Below are positions 1-9,369 of a stretch of 64,000 bases of DNA, piece by piece (positions within the stretch are counted from its first letter, which is position 1; each line of letters opens with the position of its first letter). The DNA is taken from NCBI GenBank assembly GCA_016713175.1, contig JADJPQ010000028.1, positions 1-64,000 of the forward strand, written 5' to 3'. Origin of the DNA: Planctomycetota bacterium (GTDB lineage: Bacteria > Planctomycetota > UBA1135 > UBA2386). The translations under genes were made by a program, and so were the position numbers. The notes beneath the pieces were generated by a model. It was not told where the DNA came from. It did no database searches and saw only the letters and a program-made list of their open reading frames with translations.

Positions 1-142
1 TCTCGGTCGCAGCGGCCGTCGCCGCCACGGCCGCGGCGTCGGCGGGCGACCACTCATGGGCGCATTCCGGGCACGTGTAGAGGTTGCGGTCGAGGTAGGT
101 GAAGGTCGACGAACACTTCGGACAGGGCGGCAGATCGGTCAT
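1..142 (-). CDS. PhnA-type zinc-ribbon protein (3' end beyond the window)
   Basis: Only the first 47 codons are inside the window; the gene runs off the left edge. The translation begins MTDLPPCPKC and has two zinc-knuckle pairs, Cys7-x2-Cys10 and Cys24-x2-Cys27, followed by AHEW. This is the N-terminal zinc ribbon of the small PhnA-domain proteins (family normally about 110 residues), in which the CPECAHEW segment is highly characteristic. The historic link to alkylphosphonate use is not well supported, so no pathway is inferred. The start is the ATG at 142. No clear Shine-Dalgarno is visible. It reads away from the kinase gene on the same strand and could be distal to it, with an 87-base gap. 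The Ala-rich stretch at the cut edge is the usual linker before the C-terminal beta domain. Confidence 0.8.
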   Translation of the reverse strand, partial: MTDLPPCPKCSSTFTYLDRNLYTCPECAHEWSPADAAAVAATAAATE

Positions 143-229
143 GGTGGAGCGTTTGCGGACTCTACTTGCCATCTTTCTGCGGCAACGGCAACCATCAGCG
201 TGCCAGTTCCCGTCACCCGGCAGCCGGCA

Positions 230-3200
230 TCACTTACCGCCTGCAGGTGCCTCGGCAATCCCGGCCTTCGCCTGCCACTCCGCCGCCTTGGCCGCGTGCC
301 CACGCCCCGGCTCGAGTTGCTCCAACGCCGTGTGACACCGCACCAACCGGCTGGCACATTCGACCGCCGCCCGCGCCGTGACCCCGCCGACCTCGACCAG
401 GATGCCATGGGCCTCCGCCAGAGCCGTGGCGGCAGCCGCCTGATGATCCAACGTCGCGAGCGCCACCCGCGCCGAACTGGTCTCGATCAGCAGTTCCGCC
501 AGCCGCGCCCGATCGACGCCGACATAGACCGCGCGCGCGTCCTTCGCCGCCGACTCGAGCAGTTCGAGCGCCGCCGCGTGCTTGCCCTGCGCCCTCCACA
601 CCGCCGCGAGATTGCGCAGGCATCGCAGCGTGTCGCGGTGCGCCTCGCCCGACAGCCGACGACAGGTCGTCCACGCCTCCTGCACGACCACTTCGGCATC
701 GACCCATCGTTCGCGCGCTTGCAGCAGCACGCCGAGATTGTTGAGCGCCATCAGCGTGTTGCGGTGCTCGTTGCCCGACCGCCGCCGGTGGCCAGCCAGT
801 GCTGCCCGATAGTGCACTTCCGCCTCGTCGAGTCGGCCCAACATGCGCAGCACGGTCCCCATGTGCGCGATCGACTGCAGCGTCGACAGGTCGTCGTCGC
901 CGAGCACCCGACGGCGGCCGGCGAGTGCCTGGCGGAAGTACGGTTCAGCGGCGGCATGGTTGCCCTGGTCGCGCAGCACCGTGCCCAGGTTGTTGATCGC
1001 GTTCAGCGTGTTCGGGTGGTCTTCGCCAAGCACGCGCATGCGGATCGTCAGCAGTTCGCGGTACAGCGCCTCGGCATCGGCCAGCTGGTTCAGGTCCTGC
1101 AGCACGTTGGCGAACCGGTTCATCGCCACCAGCGTGTCGGGGTGTTCCTCGCCGCGCACACGCCGGCTCGCGGCCAGCGCCTGCTCGAGGTAGGGCCTCG
1201 CATCGGCGAAGCGGCGCTGGTCCGCGAGCAGTCCACCGACGGTGCCGAGGCAGACCAGCGTCACGGGATCGTCCTCACCGCGGACTCGACGGTGCCGGGC
1301 GAGCGCCTCCATCAGCACCGGCTCGGCGTCGGCGAGTCGACCCTGATCCCGAAGCGCCGCACCCACGCTGTACAGCGCGGCCAACGTCTCGCGGTGCTCT
1401 TCGCCCTGCGCGCGCCGCCGCCTCTCGAGGGCCTCGCGGTAGCACGCTTCGGCCTCGGTGAACTTCCGTTGCGCCAGCAGCGACGTCCCGAGGCTCTGCA
1501 GCAGGTCGAGTGCCATCGGTGTGTCCTCGCCCGCCTGTCGCCGCAGAACCGCGAGCGCCTGGCGCTGGACCTGCTCCGCCTCCTGCGAACGCCCCCGGTC
1601 ATGCAGCAGCTTGGCCAGGTTCGACAGCGACCGCAGCGTGTCGGTGTGCTCCTCGCCGAGCCGTTGCCGACGCGTCGCCAGCGCCGCTTCCTGCACCGGC
1701 ACCGCCGCTTCGAGCAGGCCGAATTCGCGATAGCGCGTGGCCAGGCTCTGCCGCAGCTGCGCCCCCACCAGCGGCTGATCGGCGAACTTCGCGTCGATGG
1801 TCGCCAACGCCGGCCGCAGCATCGACGCGTCGATCAACCCCAGTGCCGTGTCGGTGGCGTTCACCCGCCGCCATGCTGCCCGGAACGTGTCCATCTGCGC
1901 GGCATGCGCCGCTCCCACCACCCCCGCCTTGGTCAGCGCCTCGCCGTACTTGCCGGTCACGGCCGTTGTAAGATCGTTGCCGATCCGCGTCGGATCGATC
2001 TGCGCCAACATGTCCGCCTGAAAGTCCGCGACCAGGCCGAGTTCGCGGGCGCGGGCGTTGGCCTCGGCCTCGGCCTGGGTGGCGCGGTTCGCCTGGTCCT
2101 TGGCGACGGCGGCCTGCCAGGCAAAGCCCACGGCGCCGATCAGCAGGGCTGCGGCCACCGCCGCACCGCCGGCCGCCAGCGCGCGGTGGCGGGCGACGAA
2201 CTTGCGGACCCGATACACCGCACCTGGCGGCGCCGCGAGCACGGGATCGCCGGCCAGGTAGCGCCGCACGTCCATCGCGAAGCCGGTGGCGGTCTGATAG
2301 CGGCGCCCACGGTCCTTCTCGAGCGCCTTCATGACGATCCAATCGAGGTCGCCGCGCAGCCGACGGCGAAGCCGGCCGACGTCGCTGTGCCGCATGGCCG
2401 CGATCGTCGTCGCCTGGTCGCCCAGGCTCGACACCCGCGTGCTCGGCGTCACCGGGTCGTCTTCGCGGATGGTGCGCAGCAGTTCCTCGTAGCCGCGCGC
2501 GAGCACGCTGGTGAACTCGAACGGCTTGGTGCCGGTCAGCAGTTCGTAGAGCAGCACGCCGAGCGAATAGACGTCGGCGCGGGTGTCGACATCGAGCCCT
2601 GGGCCGCCGGCCTGCTCGGGCGCCATGTACTCCGGCGTGCCGATCACCTGCGCGAGCCGGGTGAAGCTCGTCGGCGCGAACGCGCCGCCGGTCGCCTTGG
2701 CGATGCCGAAGTCGATCACCTTGGGGGATGGCTGGCCATCGAGCACCTCGACCAGCACGTTGCCGGGTTTGAGGTCCCTGTGGATCACGCCCTTCTGGTG
2801 CGCGTGCTGGACCGCCTCGCAGACCCTGGCGAACAGTTCGAGCCGCTCCCGCAGTCCCAGCCTGGCGTCATCGCAGAACCGGGTCAGCGGCAGACCGCGA
2901 ACGAGTTCCATCACGAAGAACGGTCGCCCGGCGGCCGTGACGCCACCGTCGAGCACCTTGGCGATGCAGGGGTGTTCCATCAGCGCCAGCGCCTGGCGTT
3001 CCTGCTCGAAGCGGGCCAGGACTTCGCGCGTGTCCATGCCGGGTTTGACCACCTTCAGCGCCACTTCGCGCACGACCGGCTCGCGCTGCCGGGCCAACCA
3101 GACGGTGCCCATGCCGCCCTCGCCGAGCTCATGCACCAGTTCGTAGCGGTCGATGACCTCGCCAGGCCGTTCGCCCCCGGCCTTCCTGTCGGCCGGCTGC

Positions 3201-3268
3201 ACCGCCGGGTCGGCAAACTCGTCACGCGCACTTCGAATCGGGTCGAGGTCGTCATGGCGATCGGGCAT
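230..3268 (-). CDS. Membrane-anchored Ser/Thr protein kinase with C-terminal TPR array
   Basis: 1012 residues. An N-terminal Hanks-type kinase domain (about 41-330) has the glycine loop GEGGMG at 49-54, the ATP lysine K72, the catalytic loop HRDLKPGN at 163-170 and DFG at 186-188; all key residues are present, so it should be active. A predicted membrane helix lies around 361-383. It is followed by a helical linker and then, from about 500 to 970, a long series of tetratricopeptide repeats, each about 42 residues with the AL-RR-GEEHPDTL rhythm typical of planctomycete kinases. Kinase in, TPR out across the cytoplasmic membrane is the expected topology. The start has a GGAG box nine bases upstream. 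Relatives often sit beside an ECF sigma gene; here none is adjacent. Substrates are unknown. Confidence 0.93.
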   Translation of the reverse strand: MPDRHDDLDPIRSARDEFADPAVQPADRKAGGERPGEVIDRYELVHELGEGGMGTVWLARQREPVVREVALKVVKPGMDTREVLARFEQERQALALMEHPCIAKVLDGGVTAAGRPFFVMELVRGLPLTRFCDDARLGLRERLELFARVCEAVQHAHQKGVIHRDLKPGNVLVEVLDGQPSPKVIDFGIAKATGGAFAPTSFTRLAQVIGTPEYMAPEQAGGPGLDVDTRADVYSLGVLLYELLTGTKPFEFTSVLARGYEELLRTIREDDPVTPSTRVSSLGDQATTIAAMRHSDVGRLRRRLRGDLDWIVMKALEKDRGRRYQTATGFAMDVRRYLAGDPVLAAPPGAVYRVRKFVARHRALAAGGAAVAAALLIGAVGFAWQAAVAKDQANRATQAEAEANARARELGLVADFQADMLAQIDPTRIGNDLTTAVTGKYGEALTKAGVVGAAHAAQMDTFRAAWRRVNATDTALGLIDASMLRPALATIDAKFADQPLVGAQLRQSLATRYREFGLLEAAVPVQEAALATRRQRLGEEHTDTLRSLSNLAKLLHDRGRSQEAEQVQRQALAVLRRQAGEDTPMALDLLQSLGTSLLAQRKFTEAEACYREALERRRRAQGEEHRETLAALYSVGAALRDQGRLADAEPVLMEALARHRRVRGEDDPVTLVCLGTVGGLLADQRRFADARPYLEQALAASRRVRGEEHPDTLVAMNRFANVLQDLNQLADAEALYRELLTIRMRVLGEDHPNTLNAINNLGTVLRDQGNHAAAEPYFRQALAGRRRVLGDDDLSTLQSIAHMGTVLRMLGRLDEAEVHYRAALAGHRRRSGNEHRNTLMALNNLGVLLQARERWVDAEVVVQEAWTTCRRLSGEAHRDTLRCLRNLAAVWRAQGKHAAALELLESAAKDARAVYVGVDRARLAELLIETSSARVALATLDHQAAAATALAEAHGILVEVGGVTARAAVECASRLVRCHTALEQLEPGRGHAAKAAEWQAKAGIAEAPAGGK

Positions 3269-3445
3269 GGTGATCTCCGGCGGCGGCGTGCAGGTCGCGA
3301 ACGATGCTGGTTCGCGCGGAGATCATGAACGCAGCCGCGGCTGCCGGCCACCCTCACGGCAACCACCCGAACCGGACCCCGCCGGCCCGCGGCACCTGCC
3401 CCGGGTGCGAGGCGGCAAGGCGGCCCCGCAGTCCCGTGCGTTCGC

Positions 3446-4255
3446 TCAACCGATCGTCACCGCGTAGGTGTCGGTCAGGTCGAACGGCGGAAACGGGCAA
3501 CCCGTGGTGCCGGGGCCGAACGCAACACCCTGGACGTAGATCACGAGTCCGATCAGCGCCGGATCGCACGGAATCGCGAGGATGTGCGACGCCCCCGCGA
3601 ACGGGTAGGTCCAGTTGTGGCCGATGAAGCACGGCAGGCAAGGCTGGGCACCGCCCCACGGCACGAGGTCGTAACCGATGAACGGGATCGCGAAGATCGG
3701 CACTCCGCTCATCGTGCTGACGATCTGGCCACCGAGGTTCGGGTTGCCGGTGACGCTGAGGGACAAGGCGCCGCAAGCACCCGCCGAAGACAGCACGATG
3801 CTGCCGGTCTGGACGTAATTGATCTCCAGAACGAAGTTGCCGGTGGCGCCGGCGAAACCACCGACCCGCAGGAAGTAGGTGTTGCCGGCCACGGTAGCGA
3901 ACGTGATCCGGGACTGCAGGCCGCAGGCGTCATCATTGCACGCGAGCGAGATCAACGCGCCGCAGGAACCGTCGAAGGCCTCCAACACGGTGTCGTAGTC
4001 GGCGCAGCAGGTGCTCACGGTCGTCGCACCAGTGACGGTGGCCGTGTAGAAGAACCATAGGTCGCGTTGGCCAAGGCCGCACGGCCAGGCCGGCGTGGAC
4101 GTCGTGGCACCGACGTTGGTGAACGAGCCATTGGCGCCGTCGACGACCGGCAGCGCGCTCGCGCATTCGTCTTGCGCGACGATCGCGGTCGCAAGGAGCA
4201 GCACGTTGGCGCAGAGGCCGACCAGTCGTGACCGTGGCTGAGTGGTGGGGAACAT
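3446..4255 (-). CDS. Secreted protein: PPC-like beta domain plus planctomycete C-terminal module
   Basis: 269 residues. The reading frame stays open far upstream, but the gene starts at the ATG at 4255, which is preceded by GAGGAAG and followed by a signal peptide (hydrophobic LVGLCANVLLLATAIVA, then AQD). Residues about 25-140 resemble the bacterial pre-peptidase C-terminal-like beta sandwich common in planctomycete exoproteins: an LWFFYTA strand, a DYDTVLEAFDG turn, paired cysteines in ACNDDACG, and a TYFLRVGGF strand. The last 110 residues, ending in TDTYAVTIG, match the style of the C-terminal module in the secreted proteins at 7599, 9370, 19918 and 21662. No catalytic motif is visible. 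It is likely an exported surface or adhesive protein; function is unknown. Confidence 0.8.
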   Translation of the reverse strand: MFPTTQPRSRLVGLCANVLLLATAIVAQDECASALPVVDGANGSFTNVGATTSTPAWPCGLGQRDLWFFYTATVTGATTVSTCCADYDTVLEAFDGSCGALISLACNDDACGLQSRITFATVAGNTYFLRVGGFAGATGNFVLEINYVQTGSIVLSSAGACGALSLSVTGNPNLGGQIVSTMSGVPIFAIPFIGYDLVPWGGAQPCLPCFIGHNWTYPFAGASHILAIPCDPALIGLVIYVQGVAFGPGTTGCPFPPFDLTDTYAVTIG

Positions 4256-4483
4256 CTTCGACTTCCTCGAGAATGGACAGGGTCGCAGGGGGACGATGCC
4301 CAGGGAATGACCGCTGCGCCCGGGCGCCGGACCGGAATCCCGGATTCCGCCGTTTCCCTGGCCCGGTGCACCGCACCGACCTGCGAGCGGCTCGCGCTCG
4401 CCGGCCGACGACGATTCTCGACACCGGGGACTCGACGATCCGCCCGCGTCGCGCGAGACTGCCACCCGCCCCGACCCGTTCGC

Positions 4484-6833
4484 ATGCGCCGCCACGCCCT
4501 TTTCCTCGCCGTCACCTTGCCACTGTCGGCACAGGGTCTGCCGTGGGACATCCCCCATCGCGGCGCCCTGATCTATCAACGGCAGACCACCGCCTACGAT
4601 TTCGACGTCGGCCAATCGCGGATGCGCCCCGAGTGGTTCGTCCGCCGCGGCGACGAAGGTGGCCATGAATGGCGCTACCTCGCGTGCGCCCGCGGTCGCG
4701 TCCCGGCTGGCGTGGAGCAGGCGACCTTCGCCGACCAGGACTGGCTGCTCGGCAAGACGGGTTTTGGCACCGAAGTCGGCAAGGACGCGACCCAGCGTTC
4801 GCCGTGGACCACGCACGAACTGGTGCTCCGCACCAAGATCGATCTCGGGCGCCGGAAGCCGAAGATGGCCATGTTCCTGGTCGATCACGACGATGGCCTG
4901 CGGATCTGGTGGAACGGCAAGCTCGTGGTCGGCGACGACGGCTACGGCCGGAATCGCAGCTATGTGGTCGCCGGCGACGCGCTCGATGCGTGGCAACGCG
5001 GCGACAACCTGTTGGTCGTGCAGTGCAGCCAGATCGGCGGCACGCAGTACCTCGACCTCGGCTTGTGCTTCTTCCACACGCTGCCCGCCGGCGTCAAGGA
5101 CGGGCCCGGTCTGCAGCAGGCGATCACGGCCGAACGCGGCGCCGCCGACAAGATCCGCGGCGACCTGTTCGGCGCGTTCCGGCCACCGCCGCTGCTGCTG
5201 CAGGGCGAACTCGGCAAGGATCAAGACCAGGTGCGCCTGCCGCCCGGCGACCTGCGCGAACTCGCGTGGTGGGCCGCGACCGACCTGAGCAAAGGTGCCA
5301 CCGGCGGCACGATGAACCGCACCGCCACACGGCTGTTGCGGCTGGGCGATCTGCAACTGAAGGGCAAGGTCGCGGCGATCGACGCCGAAGGCTGGCAGAC
5401 GCTGGAACTGACGGTCCGGTCGCAGGACCTGGACCTGCTCGACGACAGCAAGCGCTTCGTCGATCGCTGGATCCGGCCGTACGTCTGGGTACGGCTTCGA
5501 TGGCAAGCTCGACATCCGCCGGCGCGTCGAACTGCGCGCCGGCAAGGCCCGCGTCGCCGAATTCACGACGAAGCTGCGCGGCACGTTCCTGCGCGGCAAG
5601 GACGGCAAGGAGCCGGTCGGCACCATCGTGCACGACGAGATCTGGCGCCTGCATGCGGTCCGCGACGGCCAGGACGCGGCGTTCCGCGGCGACGTTGCCA
5701 AGGCGCTCGAACGCGGCTGCGCGCGGCTGCGCGACCAACTGGGTGATCCGAACGGCCACCTGCTCGGCGCGCAGCCGGCGGACGGCGACAACAGCTACCA
5801 CTCCGGTCGGCTGGCGATCGGCCTGCTGGCACTGGTCAAGGGCGGCGTGCCCAAGACCGACGACGTCGTGCAGCGTTGTCTGCAAGCGTTGCGGACGCGC
5901 CCGCTGATCGACACCTACTCGCTCGGCAACGCCCTGATGGCGCTGGAGGCGATCTACGCACCGAGCGCCGAGTTCGGCGACCTGAAGTCGGGAGCGATCG
6001 ACCGGCCGCGCAAGCGGGAGGTGCCGAAGGATGACCTCGCGCTGATGCAGCGCTGGACCGACCAGTTGCTGCAGAACGTCGACACCCGCGTCGATCCGGC
6101 CTACCTGCTGCGCTTCAACTACACGCGCGGCGGGCGCTATGACCACTCGGTCAACCAGTACGGTCTGCTCGGGCTGTTCTCGGCGCATCTGTGCGGCGTG
6201 ACGATCTCGCCGCAGGTCTGGGAGGCCGCCGCCAACCACCTGATCGCCGACCAGGGCCAGGGCACGACGAAGATGGACCTCGAACTGACCGACTACCGCG
6301 CGTTCGCCCGGCAGCAGGCCGACCCCGGCGGCACCCGGACAGTGGTCCGGCAGCCGATCCGCGCCGCCGGCTGGTGGTATCACGAACCCAAGTCCGAAGG
6401 CGAAGCGACGCCGCGCTACGGCAGCATGACCTGCGCTGGCATCACCGGCCTGGCGATCTGCCAGGCGGCGCTGCTGGACCACTCGAACGTCAAGCGGGCA
6501 CGACTGCAAAGCGAAGCGAGCACCGCGCGCAACGCCGGGTTCGCCTGGCTCGCCGAACACATGACCCCGCGCTACCACGCCGGCGACATCGATCGCCAGC
6601 AGCGCTGGATCTACTACTATCTCTACGGCCTCGAACGCGCGGCGTTGCTGTCGGGCATCGCGCTGATCCAGGATCGCGACTGGTACTTCGAGGGCGCCAT
6701 GGTGTTGCTCGGCACCCAGCACGACGATGGCAACTGGCAGGCCGAACTCGACTGGGACCAGGGCGTCGAGCGCAACGCGATGGCGATCCTGTTCCTGAAG
6801 CAGAGCACGCTGCCGGTGTTGACCGGGCAATGA
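4484..6833 (+). pseudogene. Secreted alpha/alpha-toroid (terpene-cyclase-like) protein, frameshifted
   Basis: Two frames join into one product of about 780 residues. The start is the ATG at 4484, followed by a signal peptide (MRRHALFLAVTLPLSAQG). Residues about 75-210 look like a galactose-binding or carbohydrate-binding jelly roll (a DWLLGKTGFGTE entry, an FLVDHDDGLRIWWNG strand). The second half, in frame from about 5490 to 6833, has the repeated helical pairs and the DNSYHSGRLAIGLLAL and YDHSVNQYGLLGLF segments of prenyltransferase/squalene-cyclase-like toroids often found in planctomycete exoproteins. The break is one extra G in GGG at 5487-5489: removing one base restores VWYGFDGKLDIRRRVELRAG. 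It is either a recent pseudogene or a sequencing indel. The stop overlaps the next start (ATGA). Confidence 0.75.
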
Positions 6834-7438
6834 CCATGCGCGCGGCGTGGGTCCTGGCGCTGCTCACGGCTGGCTGCGCCTTGGCGCCGCCGTGGCAACC
6901 GCTGCACTGCGGCGACCCGCAGCATGGCTGGCGATCGAGCGAATTCGGCGGCGACGGCAGCATCGCGTTCGCCGACGACACCCTCGAGCTCGGCATGGGC
7001 AACCCGCTGACCGGCGTCACCTGCACCGCCGCGATCCCGAGCGGCGACTACGAACTGGAGTTCGAAGCGGCCCGCCGGCTCGGCAACGACTTCTTCTGCG
7101 GCCTGACATTTCCGGTCGGCGATGCGTACCTGACGTTGATCCTCGGCGGCTGGGGTGGCGCACTGTGCGGCTTCTCGAGCCTCGACGGCCTCGATGCGGC
7201 CCGCAACGCGACGCGCACGCTGCGGCATTTCCCGCACGACGCATTCGTCCGGATTCGGCTCATCGTGACCCCGACCGGGGTGACGGCGTTCGTCGATGAC
7301 CAGCCCTTGTGTTCGTGCGACCCGAGCCGCCACCGGTTGTCGCTGCGCCCGGAAGTCGAACTGAGCCGACCGTTCGGTGTCGCCGCGTTTTCGACGGCAG
7401 CGACGCTGCGCGGCATGCGCTGGCGGCCGCGACGCTGA
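6830..7438 (+). CDS. Lipoprotein with DUF1080/concanavalin-like fold
   Basis: 202 residues. The ATG at 6830 overlaps the TGA of the preceding gene (ATGA), implying translational coupling; a second in-frame ATG lies at 6836. The N-terminus is a lipoprotein signal (VLALLTAGC, lipobox Cys in LTAGC). The mature part has the strand order of the DUF1080/3-keto-disaccharide hydrolase family: YELEFEAARRLGNDFFCGLTF, a GGWGGALCGFSSLDG turn, and late strands FVRIRLIVTPTGVTAFVDDQ. This fold binds or cleaves glycans in many planctomycete exoproteins, but catalytic residues are not assigned confidently. It would be membrane anchored and co-expressed with the toroid protein upstream. Confidence 0.75.
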   Translation: MTMRAAWVLALLTAGCALAPPWQPLHCGDPQHGWRSSEFGGDGSIAFADDTLELGMGNPLTGVTCTAAIPSGDYELEFEAARRLGNDFFCGLTFPVGDAYLTLILGGWGGALCGFSSLDGLDAARNATRTLRHFPHDAFVRIRLIVTPTGVTAFVDDQPLCSCDPSRHRLSLRPEVELSRPFGVAAFSTAATLRGMRWRPRR

Positions 7439-7598
7439 GCCGAACCGTCGCCGCCGCCGATCGAACTGCCAACCCGCGCTGCGCTCGGCGTTGCAATCTT
7501 GGTTCGGCGTCGCCGTGGGCTTCCAGGTAGCCTTCCGCTCCCGTTTCCCTGTCCTGTGGCGCCGACGCGCCGCCGCCCCTCACTTCACGTTCGAACTC

Positions 7599-9197
7599 AT
7601 GCGCACATCCCTTCTGCTTGCAACTGCGGCAGTGTTTGCCAGCGACCTGGCGATGGCCCAGGCCAATTCCCGCGGCACCGGCTACAACGGTGCCCTGACC
7701 AACATCAGCGCGGCCCGCTCGTTCGGCCGCCGCGGTGCCGCCTATCCCGGCGGTGAAGTCGGCGTGGCGTTCCAGAACGACCTGTGCAACCCGGGCACGA
7801 TGAACATCGAATGGCGCGCGCCGATGCAGCCCGACCATCCGAAGTTCAGCTTCCTGGTCACCAAACTGGTCGGCGATCGGATGATCCAGATCTCCGACTG
7901 GTCGTACAACAAGCACGCGTTCCTGTCGCTGAACGATGACGGGCCTTGCGGCACCTGCCAGCAGCCGCCCGCCGGTGGCGCGCAGATGGGACCGCGCTGC
8001 AGCGATGTCTACGCCAACAGCAACAACGGCGACCGCCGCTACCTGGCGCCGCCGAGCGAACTCGATCCGTGGCTTGGCACCTGGAACCCGGTCGGCTCGT
8101 ACTTCGACGTCGGCGACCCGCAGACCGGCACCGGCGCGGCCGACGGCATCCGCAGCCTGGTCACCAACGGCTTCGATTCGGTCAAGAACCGCGTCACCAT
8201 CAAGGAAGCCGACCTGGTCGGCGTCACGTCGAACCTGTTCTTCCAGATCCACGTGATCCACGAGGGCGAGCCGCTGGTCAACCGCGGCAACAACACGATG
8301 TCGCGGCCGTTCGGCATGAACTGGAGCGGCGCGTCGTGGTCCGCGAGCACCAGCGGCACCGCGACGCACGGCACCGTGTTGACGCGCTGGACCGGAGCCA
8401 CGCTCGCCGATGCCGCCAACGGCAATGACGATGGTCGCTTCCAGGTCGCGGTCAAGGTCACCGGCCCGACCAATGGGCTGTACCACTACGAGTACGCCGT
8501 CTACAACCACGACAACAACCGCGGCGGCGCCGCGTTCCGGTTGCCGGTGTGCCCGAACGCCCGGGTCAGCAACCTCGGCTTCCGCGACATCGACCAGAAC
8601 CCGCTGAACCAGTGGACCGCGACGGTCAGCGGCGGCGAGATCGCCTGGTCGGCCCCCGCCAACAACCCGCACAACTGGAACCAGCTGTTCAACTTCTGGT
8701 TCGACAGTGATGCCGCCCCGGTCGGTGGCGCCGCGTCGATCGACCAGGCGCGCGTCGGCCCCGGCAACCTGACGATCAGCGTCGCCACGCAGACCCCTGG
8801 CTTCGTGCCGAACGTCTGGCTCGGCGCCGGCTGCGGCAATCCGACGGCGTCGCTGCTCGCCAACGGGGCACCGACCAGCCCGAATCCGGCGTTCGCGCTG
8901 ATCCTGAACGGCGCGCCGAACACCGGCGCCTTCGCGTTCTACTCGTTTGGCGCCGCCAGCATCGGCGTCGGCCCCGGCTGCACGCAATACCTGGACGCCG
9001 CCACGGTCGGCACGCACGGGTTCCTGGTCACCAACGGGCTGGGTGTCGCGACGATCCCGCTGGCGATTCCGGCCGGCTTCTCGCCGATCGACATCACCTG
9101 GCAGGCAGCCACGATCGAAACTGGCGGTCCGGTCGGCGGCCAGTTCGGCCTCAGCAACGGCTTGACCGTTCGCCTCGCCGGCAGCGGCTGCCAGTGA
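7599..9197 (+). CDS. Secreted protein, tandem paralogue A with C-terminal module
   Basis: 532 residues. The ATG at 7599 opens a clear signal peptide (MRTSLLLATAAVFASDLAMA, then QAN). The body is a family I do not recognise, shared with the next gene. Common landmarks are NDLCNPG, a CxxC (CGTC), a DPWLGTWN-VGSYFD segment, IHVIHEGE-VNRGNN, NGNDDGRF, HYEYAVYNHDNNRG and FRDIDQNPLNQW. Several conserved cysteines suggest disulfides and export. The last 130 residues (PTSPNPAFAL, then GPGCTQYLD, a VTNGLGVATIPL strand, and the SGCQ end) form the recurrent C-terminal module. No enzyme motif is seen. A 160-base gap separates it from the upstream gene, and no strong Shine-Dalgarno is visible. Confidence 0.85.
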   Translation: MRTSLLLATAAVFASDLAMAQANSRGTGYNGALTNISAARSFGRRGAAYPGGEVGVAFQNDLCNPGTMNIEWRAPMQPDHPKFSFLVTKLVGDRMIQISDWSYNKHAFLSLNDDGPCGTCQQPPAGGAQMGPRCSDVYANSNNGDRRYLAPPSELDPWLGTWNPVGSYFDVGDPQTGTGAADGIRSLVTNGFDSVKNRVTIKEADLVGVTSNLFFQIHVIHEGEPLVNRGNNTMSRPFGMNWSGASWSASTSGTATHGTVLTRWTGATLADAANGNDDGRFQVAVKVTGPTNGLYHYEYAVYNHDNNRGGAAFRLPVCPNARVSNLGFRDIDQNPLNQWTATVSGGEIAWSAPANNPHNWNQLFNFWFDSDAAPVGGAASIDQARVGPGNLTISVATQTPGFVPNVWLGAGCGNPTASLLANGAPTSPNPAFALILNGAPNTGAFAFYSFGAASIGVGPGCTQYLDAATVGTHGFLVTNGLGVATIPLAIPAGFSPIDITWQAATIETGGPVGGQFGLSNGLTVRLAGSGCQ

Positions 9198-9204
9198 ACG
9201 CGGT

Positions 9205-9230
9205 CCCCTGACGCGGCAAGCGCCAGGGGG
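9205..9230 (+). terminator. Terminator-like hairpin after paralogue A
   Basis: CCCCTG at 9205-9210 pairs with CAGGGG at 9224-9229. After one mismatch, CGC pairs with GCG around the loop GGCAA. It starts eight bases after the stop of the upstream secreted-protein gene. No U-run follows, so it may act as a 3' stabilising or weak terminating structure. Confidence 0.4.
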
Positions 9231-9369
9231 CGGCCACGGAAATGCGCCGGGCCGGTTGCCGGCCTGCGCCACAACCGGTCCCAAGGGCACTTCTCCGAAG
9301 GCAGCGGCGCGCTACACTGCCGGCTCTCCTGCCACCCGGAGACAACACCTCCAACCCCTTGGGAGTCGC

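Noticed and set aside
56..3328. A 1090-codon plus-strand open frame opposite the kinase gene.
   Set aside because: Rich in Arg/His/Gln with no domain; the minus strand encodes a complete kinase with all motifs. High GC keeps antisense frames open throughout the window.
4256..5791. Upstream extension of the secreted-protein frame at 3446 to 5791.
   Set aside because: It runs antisense to the toroid protein, and the signal peptide with a good ribosome site starts at 4255.
7439..7598. A riboswitch or RNA gene in the gap before the first tandem secreted gene.
   Set aside because: No stable conserved-looking fold or tRNA-like arms could be drawn; only scattered GC pairing.
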